Below, in pieces: positions 54,801 to 63,595 of a stretch of DNA of 64,000 bases (positions are counted from its first letter, which is position 1; every line of letters begins with the position of its first letter). Position numbers and translations under genes: made by a program. Below the pieces are notes generated by a model. The model was not told where the DNA came from. It worked only from the letters and a program-made list of their open reading frames with translations, and did no database searches. Source of the stretch: Mermis nigrescens (Eukaryota; Nematoda; Enoplea; Mermithida; Mermithidae); the NCBI GenBank assembly GCA_036768485.1, contig JAVLUZ010000748.1:62001-126000 (forward strand). The letters are read 5' to 3'.

Positions 54801-57800
54801 ATGCTGCTGCCGTTTACTGCTACTACGTGCTGGTATCGAGTCAAACTTGAGACCTGCTCATGTGAACCGCTTTCACTGCGGCTCTTGTGGAAAGAATGCT
54901 TATTATAGCTCTGTTCATTGCCCCAATTGCAATTTGTGGATTCACAGCAATATCAGATGTAGTGGTCTGAGAATTCGCGACTACAGTAAGGACAACTACC
55001 GCTGTCCGAAGTGTGCTATAACACCTCAACCTATGAATATTCTGCAATTTAATATCAATGGCCTCAAAAACAAACTCTCCGAGCTAATGGACTTTCTCAA
55101 TAAGCACAATATCGCCATCGCATTGCTTCAAGAAACAAAACTCTCTGCAAGAACGAAGGATCCTAAAGCATATGGCTATCGTCGTATTCGTCTCAATCGC
55201 AACTCACCTACGACTGGTGGCGGCTTAGCATTTTTAATACGGGAAGATGTTCTCACAAGACGCGTTGAACTACCTACTTCCTGCAAGGACAACGTTATGG
55301 AATGTGCCGCCACTTCGCTTATTCTCCCTGCTGGCGACTTCACCTTAGTCAAAATCTATATCCCGCCTGCATCCTGCTGCCCTACCAGCTACTATCCGCC
55401 ACTCACAGATATTTTCAATGAGGATAACGTCATTGTATTATGTGATTTCAACGCCCATCACAACCTATGGCACTCGACGATCAATGACAGCCGTGGCAAC
55501 ATGATTGCTGATCTAATTGACCAATCCGACTTGCTCCCTTTGAATGAAAAATTTGTAAATCGTCTTCCCGCAGCAAACGGCCAGCGTCCAACGTCTCCAA
55601 ACATTTTGCTTGCATCTTCTAATCTAGCTTCATCCTTACAATGGAGCACGGAAATTACACTCTCCTCGGACCATCCACCAATTTTGGTCAAAATTGACTT
55701 CTCACCGGAGTATGCAAAATCGGCTAAAAGAACTTATATAAACTTCAGCAAGGCTGCTTGGAAACTTTTCATGGACGTTACTGAGCAAATTCTCCTGTCA
55801 TCGCGACTTAGTGCTCATTCGTCTGCCCATGAAAGGGAACTTATGCTCCGACGTGCAATAATTGCTGCTGCCAAAAAGTCGATACCTTATAGTCGCCATA
55901 AACTTTGCGACCCATCCTTATCAGACCACGTCCGGGAACTCGCCAAAGAACGTGACTCGATCAGAGCAGTTAATCCATCCTCTGCTAGAATTGTGGCTAT
56001 GAACAATGATCCTCGGATGGGAAAAATCGTGGAATTGACAATGTGCCCATTCGTTTCAATAGTGGCAAAGAGACTAATCTGCCAGAACACCGCACTAAGA
56101 ACTGTTACCAAGTGCCTTCAAATGTCGTCGATTGACCACCTGCACAGTGAAACGCGTATTCTGACGGTCCCAGTCCACAATCGATTTTTGACAGACCAAT
56201 TCTACGCGTCTTGCCTCCAAGACCCAACATCTGTGCAGGCAAATTTTTGGTTGTCCAGGGCCACCTACGCGGCTGCAATGGAACTTTCGGCTAAAAACAC
56301 ACTCAAAATGTATTCCAACGACAGAGTCAAATGGCACCTCAGAACTACGCCTCCAACAGCTTCACTGCAACAACAACTGCAAAAGCTCAATCAGGATGCT
56401 ATCCAGACCTGTCACCTTTGTTTCAGTCAACGCAACCCACTAATAAACTGACGCCCTCTCAACATCTCCCCCTCACAAGAGAAATCGCTGCCTCGCCGGA
56501 CAAGATCCACCTTAGCCCAACTTAGATGCGGCTACAGCTACATCCTGGCGTCCACGCGCAGCAAACTCGACTCTAGCGGCCTCACCTGACACCTGCCTAC
56601 ATTGTTTGGCGGCAACAGAAGATACACGATACCTCTTCGACTGTCCACCCCAACCAACACAAGCCCATGTCAGTGACCTATGGAAAGGGCCACCGTTGGT
56701 AACGGCCTCTCTGGACCTTTGATCAATTGATGGATGTCGACATGTGTCGGCCATTACAACAACCACGCTAACCTAATCTCAAAAGCCTATCAGCGTTAAT
56801 CTTTCAAGCGGAAAGTCGACCTTTCCTTCTTCAGACCATTTTAAGCCCATTTTTTACCTCTAAAAAATCTCGTAATCCCCAGAATTTCGGTGCTGCCCGC
56901 CTAAAGTCCAGGCCACACATGGGCGTGGGCGGCCTGAAGAGTCAAACCCCGGAGAAGTTGAAAACCCCTTGCACATTACTATAGACCCTGGAATTCTATT
57001 TTGAGTAACGTTTGTAACAATGTTCGGCGATTTCACCCAACCAGACGCCCCAAAATTTTTATGCTGTCCATGTATGGTCGAGGCTGGGCTGGACCCCCAA
57101 AAATCTAGATCATTAAATCGGAGCAGCCAAATTCTGGAGAGGTCCAATGAGGCAAAGCCGTCAAAATCGCACCAAAAATTAAATTCTGAAATTCTGGAGT
57201 CCATCAATTAGAGAAAAGGGAGCAGCAAATTCTGGAGGAGTCCGATGGGGCAAAGCCGCCAAAATTGCACCAAAAATTAAATTCTGGAGTCCATCGATTG
57301 GAAAGTGAGTTCCGAGGGCCCAAGCCAATCATGGAGAGCAACCGAATTCTGGAGGGGACTGGAAGGTGCAAAACCGGCAAAAATCTAAGAAACACGTCAA
57401 AAATTTAATGTCTGAGAGTCATCCGATTCTGGGAGTGTACCGAATTCTCGGGGAGGGGTCTAAACCCCTTCCCCGCCCACGTGTGGTCCAGACCCTAAGC
57501 CTATGTGCACAGCCGACCCCTATGCGCACACATGTAATGGCTTAATACTAGGGGGAGGGTTCGCCGGCCAATTTTGGAGGGGGCAAATAACCTCAAATGT
57601 ATCGGCCAAAATGGCCAAAAAGACACCTAAAAACGGCCAAAAAATTTAATTTTTTCCAAAAATCGGGGTAGGGGGTCAAAACTATCTCTAGCTTGAAAGG
57701 GGAGATAGGGGATGGCCGACTTTGGATGGGTGAGATACCCAACCTCCTCTATTTGGTATGCATATACGCATCTTAATACTTGACGGAAAATCGAAAATCA

Positions 57801-59392
57801 CCTCGCTGACTAATTTATGTTGCTCGACTAGGGTTTTGCCGCGAAAATCGTTTGATACGATTTGAACTTGATACATGGCACCGCAGCCTCCTAAAAATTT
57901 TGAATGTGAAATTTAAGAACTTTAAGAATTCTCATCAAACATTGAACACGGCATAGTTTTTTCTGTTCAGAAAAGCGAATTTTCAATCAAAACATGGAGA
58001 TGCTCAAACATGCACAGCATGGGAATCCTGGGGGTGGAGGGGGGGGGTGAAATTTTAAAGTGCCTTTCTTGAGCCCTAAAAAATGTGAGTACGCGTCGAA
58101 AAAACATGGTTTTTTTTGCGTTTTTGACGATGTTCTTCCTTTCTAGAACATACATTGTCAATTTTGAGGAAATGGATAGTTAAAACATGCTTTAAAAGCG
58201 CAATACATGAATTAAAACTTTTCTATCTGCTATCTTGCCCTTCTTACACAGTTTTTTTGCAAAAAAGCCAGGATAAAAATCGTACTTATATGTGAATTTA
58301 GAATATTTCTACAAACAACTTCAAAAATTGCAATGGTATAAAGTAGGTTACGACGTATACTAATCGCCACAAATGTTGACCATACCTGGGCGTGGGGGGT
58401 TTGGGGGTATGCACCACACCTGGGCGTGGGGGGGTTTGGGGGGGTATGCACCCCCCAGAAACCAAAATACCCCCCAGAAATCAAAATACCCCCCCAGAAT
58501 TCAATTTTTGAAAATTTTTTCGTTTTTTTCCGCAATTTTTTGATGCCAATGGATAGTGCTTGATGAGAAACGTCGAAAAATGGTGTTTTTATCGCCATAC
58601 CACCATTTTAAGGCCATTTTTCGACCTTCAAAAAAATCTTGCACCCCCCAGAATTTTCTTGCTGCCCACGTATGGTATGCACCCTCCAGAAACCAAAACA
58701 GCCCCAAAATTATATTTTTTATTTTTTTTGTCTTTTTCGCAATTTTTTGATGTCAAAAGATAGTGCTCGATGATAAATGTTGAAAAATGGTGTTTTTCGC
58801 CATACCCCCACTTTTGAGGCCCTTTTTTGATTATGAAAAAATCGTGCACCTCCACAGAACTTTGGTGCAGCCCCCTTACGATGTTGACGCTCTAATATGC
58901 TTCATAGGATTATAGAGCTTTTAGCTCCATTGACTAAACTAAGTATCAATTCCATCAGTTTTACTGCCTCAAAAGAATAAAATGCCCTAATTTACTGACA
59001 TCTATACCGAAATAAAATGTGACTGGTATTTTCGCAATCAATCAATGCAACAATTTACATTTAACAACAATATTAAAATTTACAAGCCCCGGTGCCGGGG
59101 CCGGGCCCCGGTACAGCTCTATAAGCAATCACCCGATATATCCTCGACCATAATCGACTTGGCCGTCGGAAAATGCGTCTTAAGTTTTTGTGTGATAGTC
59201 GCTTCGCCGTCTGTGGCCGTAGGCTCTTGAGTTAATGTGCACAATGTTCTACGGATGCCAGTGAACCTTTTATTTATTGCCCGAAGCTGAATAAATTTAT
59301 AAATGTAAAGCGAGGAATTGCGGGGCCTAATGTTTTTAAATAATATTAAGACCTAATAAATCTTTTTACAGTACGCGCCTGGAATTTTGCAT
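51805..59392 (-). CDS. BOLA3: BOLA3, mitochondrial BolA-like iron-sulfur protein
   Basis: BOLA3 works with NFU1 and glutaredoxin 5 in the mitochondrial matrix to deliver 4Fe-4S clusters, for example to lipoate synthase. Four minus-strand exons (59375-59392, 59133-59286, 57802-57890, 51805-51876) join in phase into 110 residues, the usual size. Residues 1-20 are basic and lack acidic residues (RRLRAINKRFTGIRR), as in a mitochondrial presequence. The BolA domain follows: ATDGEATITQKLKTHFPTAK, DISGGCGAMYQVQI (Cys60), a LVEQHKLV helix (His82) and VKWMHGIRIFTQIP (His97). The Gly-Gly-Cys-Gly and C-terminal Met-His-Gly motifs are the family's cluster-ligand region. The last intron (51877-57801) is about 5.9 kb and holds a dead non-LTR element and MITEs. 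The stop overlaps an AATAAA signal (51801-51806). The six-codon first exon is the least certain part. Confidence 0.93.
51935..52070 (+). repeat. Family F repeat
   Basis: aaatgggcaaaaagaaaatt, ctgggggtccggttgggtg, aaaatgcaactaaaaat and gggtgtaaaccctcccccc. It lies in BOLA3 intron 3, directly upstream of the last exon (minus-strand sense). Confidence 0.55.
53050..53460 (+). repeat. Family B repeat
   Basis: catacatgcacagcgtgaga start, aaagtgtctttttgggcct, gtacgcgtcaaaaacatcg, atctttctagagcataaaaa, aacaaaatatagtcaaaac and the hairpin GGCGCAAAGCGCC at 53260-53272. One of the more complete B copies. Confidence 0.7.
53773..54016 (-). mobile_element. hAT-like MITE, family A
   Basis: Minus orientation: CATAGGTGGGCAGCA to ..GCCCACGTGTG, flanked by identical ATCTAGAC (53765-53772 and 54017-54024). 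A further MITE-like end (CACACATAGGCG) starts at 54025, so the target lay beside another element. Confidence 0.88.
54778..56451 (+). CDS. Non-LTR element ORF: Cys-rich finger + endonuclease, RT deleted (557 aa)
   Basis: The longest reading frame in the window. Residues 34-79 form a Cys-rich finger (CGSC, CPNC, CPKC). Residues 86-310 are the exonuclease-endonuclease-phosphatase fold: FNINGL (Asn92), LLQETKL (Glu119), LCDFNAH (Asp223, Asn225) and LSSDHPP (Asp298, His299) keep the main catalytic residues. At the usual SxPDxxL site the Asp is Asn (SPNILL). After about residue 430 the frame jumps straight to the post-RT tail (TKCLQMSSIDHLHSETRILT, VPVHNRFLTDQF). The internal deletion is in frame, leaving an endonuclease-only protein. 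The frame ends at 56451, and the terminal zinc-knuckle continues out of frame to about 56720. It lies in sense opposite to BOLA3. Confidence 0.88.
   Translation: MRSSTYQPCCCRLLLLRAGIESNLRPAHVNRFHCGSCGKNAYYSSVHCPNCNLWIHSNIRCSGLRIRDYSKDNYRCPKCAITPQPMNILQFNINGLKNKLSELMDFLNKHNIAIALLQETKLSARTKDPKAYGYRRIRLNRNSPTTGGGLAFLIREDVLTRRVELPTSCKDNVMECAATSLILPAGDFTLVKIYIPPASCCPTSYYPPLTDIFNEDNVIVLCDFNAHHNLWHSTINDSRGNMIADLIDQSDLLPLNEKFVNRLPAANGQRPTSPNILLASSNLASSLQWSTEITLSSDHPPILVKIDFSPEYAKSAKRTYINFSKAAWKLFMDVTEQILLSSRLSAHSSAHERELMLRRAIIAAAKKSIPYSRHKLCDPSLSDHVRELAKERDSIRAVNPSSARIVAMNNDPRMGKIVELTMCPFVSIVAKRLICQNTALRTVTKCLQMSSIDHLHSETRILTVPVHNRFLTDQFYASCLQDPTSVQANFWLSRATYAAAMELSAKNTLKMYSNDRVKWHLRTTPPTASLQQQLQKLNQDAIQTCHLCFSQRNPLIN
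56516..56725 (+). pseudogene. Non-LTR C-terminal tail, frameshifted
   Basis: Reads LAQLRCGYSYILASTRSKLD in one frame and, after a stop or shift, DTCLHCLAATEDTRYLFDCP then HVSDLW in another. This is the conserved Cys-rich tail (CxxC..HLFxCP-like) of jockey-type elements. Confidence 0.8.
56905..57490 (+). repeat. Family F repeats, clustered
   Basis: Several tandem or overlapping F pieces: cacacatgggcgtgggcgg, agcagccaaattctggag (x2, 57121 and 57224), gtccaatgaggcaaagccg, tccgatggggcaaagccgcc, caccaaaaattaaattctg. Units repeat about every 100 bp. Non-coding. Confidence 0.6.
57535..57760 (+). repeat. Family D repeat
   Basis: gttcgccggccaattttgga, ggcaaataacctcaaatg, aatggccaaaaagacacc, aaaatcggggtagggggtc and gatggccgactttggatggg. 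It ends about 40 bp from BOLA3 exon 3, whose minus-strand read-through would run into it. Confidence 0.65.
57802..57890 (-). CDS. BOLA3: BOLA3 exon 3 (GGCGAMY, conserved Cys)
   Basis: The acceptor aaatttttag and donor GCGAG|gtgatt are read on the minus strand. Two bases complete Gly, then GCGAMYQVQIVSNDFRGKTL, then VEQHKLVSE. Reading on past the donor would enter a repeat and lose the MHG motif, so splicing to 51876 is preferred. Confidence 0.93.
58000..58160 (+). repeat. Family B fragment
   Basis: catgcacagcatgggaatcc, a G run, aaattttaaagtgcctttct, gtgagtacgcgtcg and ctttctagaacata: the left part of family B only. In BOLA3 intron 2. Confidence 0.6.
58381..58880 (+). mobile_element. hAT-like MITE, family A, interrupted by a second copy
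   Basis: CATACCTGGGCG at the left and ..GCCCCCTTACG at the right, flanked by identical ATGTTGAC (58373-58380 and 58881-58888). A second family A copy (58415-58674) lies inside near the left end. The outer target is itself a palindromic MITE of the 6884 family. Confidence 0.9.
58415..58674 (+). mobile_element. hAT-like MITE, family A, nested
   Basis: CACACCTGGGCG to ..GCCCACGTATG, flanked by identical GTATGCAC (58407-58414 and 58675-58682). Close in sequence to the copies at 37599 and 39689. Confidence 0.92.
59084..59114. other. GC-rich palindromic cluster
   Basis: ccccggtgccggggccgggccccggtac is built of overlapping CCCCGG/CCGGGG palindromes, strikingly GC-rich in an AT-rich window. It lies 19 bases inside BOLA3 intron 2. 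A weaker gccccggtcggggtttaggccgggg occurs at 119-145. Confidence 0.6.
59133..59286 (-). CDS. BOLA3: BOLA3 exon 2 (presequence and BolA start)
   Basis: The acceptor tttattcag and donor TATCGG|gtgatt are read on the minus strand. Its 51 codons plus one base read LRAINKRFTGIRRTLCTLTQ, then ATDGEATITQKLKTHFPTAK and VEDIS. The last G begins the Gly of DISGGCGAMY. Confidence 0.92.
59375..59392 (-). CDS. BOLA3: BOLA3 exon 1 (start codon)
   Basis: ATG at 59392-59390 followed by five codons (QNSRR) and a donor CGC|gtactg, in phase 0 with exon 2 across an 88-bp intron. It gives a basic N terminus fitting a mitochondrial presequence. Chosen because it is the nearest in-phase ATG with a usable donor; an upstream exon is possible. 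Confidence 0.5.
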
Positions 59393-62300
59393 GCGCAGTC
59401 TCCATTAATTTTTGTTGCGGTCGGATTTTAGCGAGCGGACCTCAGTGGCCATTAATGGGCCGCTGTTAAGCACTTGCAGCCGATTGACGGACTGCTTTCG
59501 AACTACTGCCGCCGTTCGTGGACTGCAGTGGCCGTTGGATGCTGACTGCAGTTACTTAACTGTAAGTACGGAAACATGTATAGTATTGCTGCTAGCATAT
59601 TGCGTTATTTATCGCACAAACAGGGAAAAAATTTTTATCAATCTGCTTTGATTTTTCGCACGCGTGCGTTTCAAAAGTGTGTGCGTGCAGGTCCAGTCCG
59701 AGAAAAAAAGGTAAAAATAGATTGGAATTTTCGTGCATATCATTATAATTCTCGTTTCCTCCATTGGAATCTCATCTAAGAGATAATGGGCATAAAAATT
59801 AAAGAGAATAGTATTTCCTGTGTGCGATCGATTGCATATTGCTCTGCAGAAAAAGAGCATTTTAAAATTAATTTCAGGCTGAGAGCGTTCCGCGTTTTAA
59901 AACAAATTAATGGCCAATAAATAGTAAAAGATTTAAAAATCATAAGCCCGAAATGCCTTTTGCCATTAGTTATATGAGTTTAAAAAGCACATCTTTTCGA
60001 CTAAATCAAAATTACATATAAACACAATTTTAAATTGTTTTGGATTATTTTTTAATTTTATTCGTAGGTTTCGAATATTTAGATATCGAAACCTATACCT
60101 CTATCAGCCGTATCTCAATCAAGATCATACATGATCTTGGAGGGAGGAGTTTAGGCGGTTTTCAGCCCCCAGAAAAATTTTCACCCCCACATTCGCAATT
60201 TTCGAAAGCTCCCAAAAATTTTCTAAACATCCGAAGAAAAGGTGCTCCTATAAGCGTTTTTACCTACCTATTTGCTCAAAAGTGTCGAATTCTCGGCGCT
60301 CAGCGCCATGTACTCACGTTTTGACTATATTTTGTTCAATTTGTTCGACTTTGTTTGATTTTTTTGGGAAATTTTTTAATGTTTGTACGCTCGAGAATGA
60401 TAGAGCATCTTCAGAAACGCTGAAAAACGATGTTTTTGACGTGCACAGGCCCAAAAAAGATATTTCAAAATTTCACCCCTCGCTTTCCCCACAATTTGTG
60501 CAGGTATGGTCAAGACTCAAGAGACACCTACAAATCTGTGGGACCACAGATGGGCAGCGGCTAAACTCTGCAGGGGCGGGTCTGATGAGGCGAAGTGCCA
60601 AACAATAGCACCAAAATTCAATTCTGAGGGTCCATCGATTTTTGGAGGTCCGCCGGATTTTTCTTGGGGGGGACAGACCCCCTCAGACCCATGTGTTATT
60701 TGTCTCCAAATTGGTGCCCGCGCATAAACTATGCCTGATCTTAACGTATGCGCCAAACAGAGCTAGCGAAGCGCGCGGATTGATTCGTAGGTTAGTGTAG
60801 GCCCGTGCCCAGAATTCCGTTTCGGAGGGACGAGGTGAGCACGACCTAAGTTTGTTTGAAACACAAGAGGGAACCAAAGATGAAGTAAGGAGGAAATTTT
60901 TGCGGCCATAGACCTGCACACTTGGCAGATTTTGCTACCCAGGTACGGTACTTTAAACCGATGAGACTCCGAGTGATAAATTCTCTGTCTGGGGCTAGGT
61001 GGGTCTTGGGCGGCACGCTAAAGCACCCCTAGCGGTGCCCAGAGTACAATTGGGCAAGGGAGGATGCATTCTCCCAAAGCCAATATACCACCAGAATTCA
61101 TTTTATAATTTTTTTCGGTTTTTTTCGCGATTTTTGATGCCAATAGATAGTGCTCGACGAGAAAGTTGAAAGACGAGAATTTGAAAAATGTTGTTTTTTC
61201 GCCATACCGCCATTTTTTGACGTTCAAAAAATCTTACACCCCAAATTTTGGTGCTGCGCACCTATGGTCCAGGGTATAGCCCCGGAAAATTTAGTGAAAA
61301 GAACGCTTCAATTTTCAATCGTAACTTAAAATTTCACAAAATCAGTCGAATAACGTTTTGAAGTCACCATGAAAATGGTCTAAAGTTCATCACCTAATCC
61401 ATAATCAACGCAAAAAATTACTGCCATTCTCGCTTCTTGAACAAATCTCATTTTCTGCACAAAACCTGTGAAGAAAAGAAGACAGATGCAAAATACGCTT
61501 CAGGTTGTTTGAAGACTAAAAATGGAGTGTTCAAACCGAGCGATTGATTCTAATGCGATTTTTAGCCAAAAAAAGCATAGGGAGGAGTAAAGGAAAAAAT
61601 CGTTCTCATATTTCGCTTCGGGAAGGGGCACATGCCCCTCCTATCCCCTTGGATAAGGGCCTGGAAAAAACCATTTGATTGTCTCTTGCCGATGTTATTG
61701 GCCGTTCTAAATAGCAAAACTGTATCAAAGTTTCCCGCTATCAAAGTTAACCCACTTTACCTTAATTGGTTTGCGACCGCCAGCTAACTTTTAAAATGTT
61801 CGTCACATCCAGTTATACTGGAATAGGGTCATTTGCTAATTTTGCTTCGGCACACGTACTTAATCGCCTAAAAATTTAAATCACAGAAAAAGGAAATTGT
61901 CTATTTTACGTTCCCATTTAAAAAAAATCTCGGCATTGGTGTAGCTGGTTCACATATGTATTAAGATAGCCCAGTTATGAGTATATACAGCAAAGCAAGC
62001 AGTATCCGATAAAAACTGCCAACCAACAGACGGTTCGAATTTCGTTAAAAACAAAGAAGTTAGTGCTTAGTTTTCTTCTGAGGATTCATGACTAACCAAA
62101 ATCTTAGTGCCAGCGTTTAAAATAATCCTGAGTACTGGGATGCGACAAGCGGAGCGAGCGAAGCGAGGTCTCATGCAGAAACCGTTGTTTTTTGCAGAAA
62201 ACGTTGTTTTTTGCAGAAAAACTGTTTTGCATAGGTTTTCTGCAGAAAACGAGATTTATCCAAGAGGGTGTCCATTGGATTCTCACCATATTTAGGGAAT

Positions 62301-63035
62301 CTGGGTAGCAAAATTTACGAAGTGTGCATCTCTTGAGGTCGTAAAACGTCTACGTTGAATTCATCATTTAGTCCCCCTTATGTTTTTGAAAAATTTTGGT
62401 CGTGCCCCCGAAACAAAATTCTGGATACGGCTCTGCGTACGCCCTTATAATATGACTACGTTAATACATATGTGAACCTGCAACACAAATGCCAATATAT
62501 CTTTTTGGTTTTGCCGAAAAAACTTTCTAACCCAACTTCACCAACCGCATTCTATATTTTAATCCTTCGATGATTTTGCAGCCAAAAAAGAAAGAAAAAA
62601 TCAGACTTATTAGCTTACGTGCTGTAAGCCGCATTGTACAAACATCGTAGGTTAGATAAGGTTAGTTAGATCAATTAGGTCGGTTCTTTGTAACGAATCG
62701 GCGTTGCTGAATCAGTCAGCAAATACAAACAACCAAATAGTGAAACTAGAAAATGAGACCAAACAACAATGTTGCTTTCTTCCTGCTAAGCAATGGCACC
62801 GACAAAATTCCAATCCTAAGAAGACAATTTTTGATAGACGGGTACTTCTACAGAATATCATTTATTATGACGTTATCAGAGAAACTAATGCCTGTATCTC
62901 GACCAAAGCGGGAGTGATACCGATTCAAGTGGGAGCAATAGCGACCTAAGCGGAAGTACAATCACCCACATATAAATCAAAGCCTAAGCCTAGGAAAAAT
63001 TATGAAGTTTGATAAAAATCAATAACTGTTGCGAC
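59393..63035. other. BOLA3 5' flank and repeat-rich spacer
   Basis: Just upstream of BOLA3, 59400-59570 is unusually GC-rich and may hold its promoter and 5' UTR, but no defined element was recognised. Then come an inverted B repeat (60130-60480, hairpin GGCGCTCAGCGCC at 60295-60307), a family F copy (60537-60693), a worn family A copy (about 61030-61264) and a short tandem gttgttttttgcagaaaac (62180-62225). No exon was recognised. Confidence 0.55.
60537..60693 (+). repeat. Family F repeat
   Basis: gggaccacagatgggcagcgg, gggtctgatgaggcgaag, tccatcgatttttggaggtc, cgccggatttttcttgg and cagaccccctcagaccc. The most complete F copy in the window. Confidence 0.65.
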
Positions 63036-63587
63036 CACTGTTTTTTTTGTACGAGCCTTTTTGTACATGTACAAAGATCTCCGGAAAAGTCTTTGTACGA
63101 GCGAAATTTTTTTGTACATATAACGTATAGATATGCAATTGAATGTACACATTTTTACATACTACTAGATTGTTATCCATGACCCGCACGCTTCGCAAAA
63201 GGTGTAACTTTGTCCTAAATTCAGCTGGTTATATTAGTTCGGCCCGAGACGCCAAAATTTTCATGAGTTTGTTTAATAGTTCTTTTTTCTGCATAAAATC
63301 TTTATAAAACAGTAGAAATAGATTGTAAAAGATGCTTCAATCTGTACTAAGATGCTAACAGATAGATTTTGGAGTGTTGAATGCCCGCGCTTGGAGCTAA
63401 ATAGAATGTAATTATGATACTTGGCGCTAAGCGCCGAAAATTTTTAGAAATTTTGCTAAAAAATACTCCAAAAAACGTTAAAATTACTATTACTTTGCCC
63501 CCAAAAGTTTTTGTACAGTGTACAAACATTGCTCCGAAAATCTTTGTACGAGCCTCAAAATCTTTGTCTCGTACAAAAAAAACAGTG
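63036..63587 (+). mobile_element. hAT-like element, CACTGTTTTTTTTGTACGAG ends (552 bp)
   Basis: Left end CACTGTTTTTTTTGTACGAG, right end its reverse complement (ctcgtacaaaaaaaacagtg), flanked by identical GTTGCGAC (63028-63035 and 63588-63595). The subterminal gtacaaagatctccgg and tgtacaaacattgctccg are also inverted. The interior has the hairpin GGCGCTAAGCGCC at 63423-63435 and no transposase. A shortened relative is at 38923-39070. Confidence 0.9.
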
Positions 63588-63595
63588 GTTGCGAC

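Larger units (their letters stand above)
54778..56770 (+). mobile_element. Non-LTR retrotransposon lacking its reverse transcriptase
   Basis: A jockey/R1-like non-LTR element: N-terminal Cys-rich finger, apurinic-type endonuclease, then only the C-terminal tail. The ~700-residue RT region is missing. The 5' and 3' ends are not resolved; flanking coding resemblance ends near 56770 (..gccattacaacaacc). Confidence 0.85.

Noticed and set aside
57688..57801. Unspliced continuation of BOLA3 exon 3
   Set aside because: The frame stays open into a family D repeat but loses the MHGxRI motif, which is found in phase at 51805-51876 behind a good acceptor.
62704..62949. 81-codon frame MLNQSANTNNQ... on the + strand
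   Set aside because: No recognised domain, no splice partner and a composition like the surrounding spacer.
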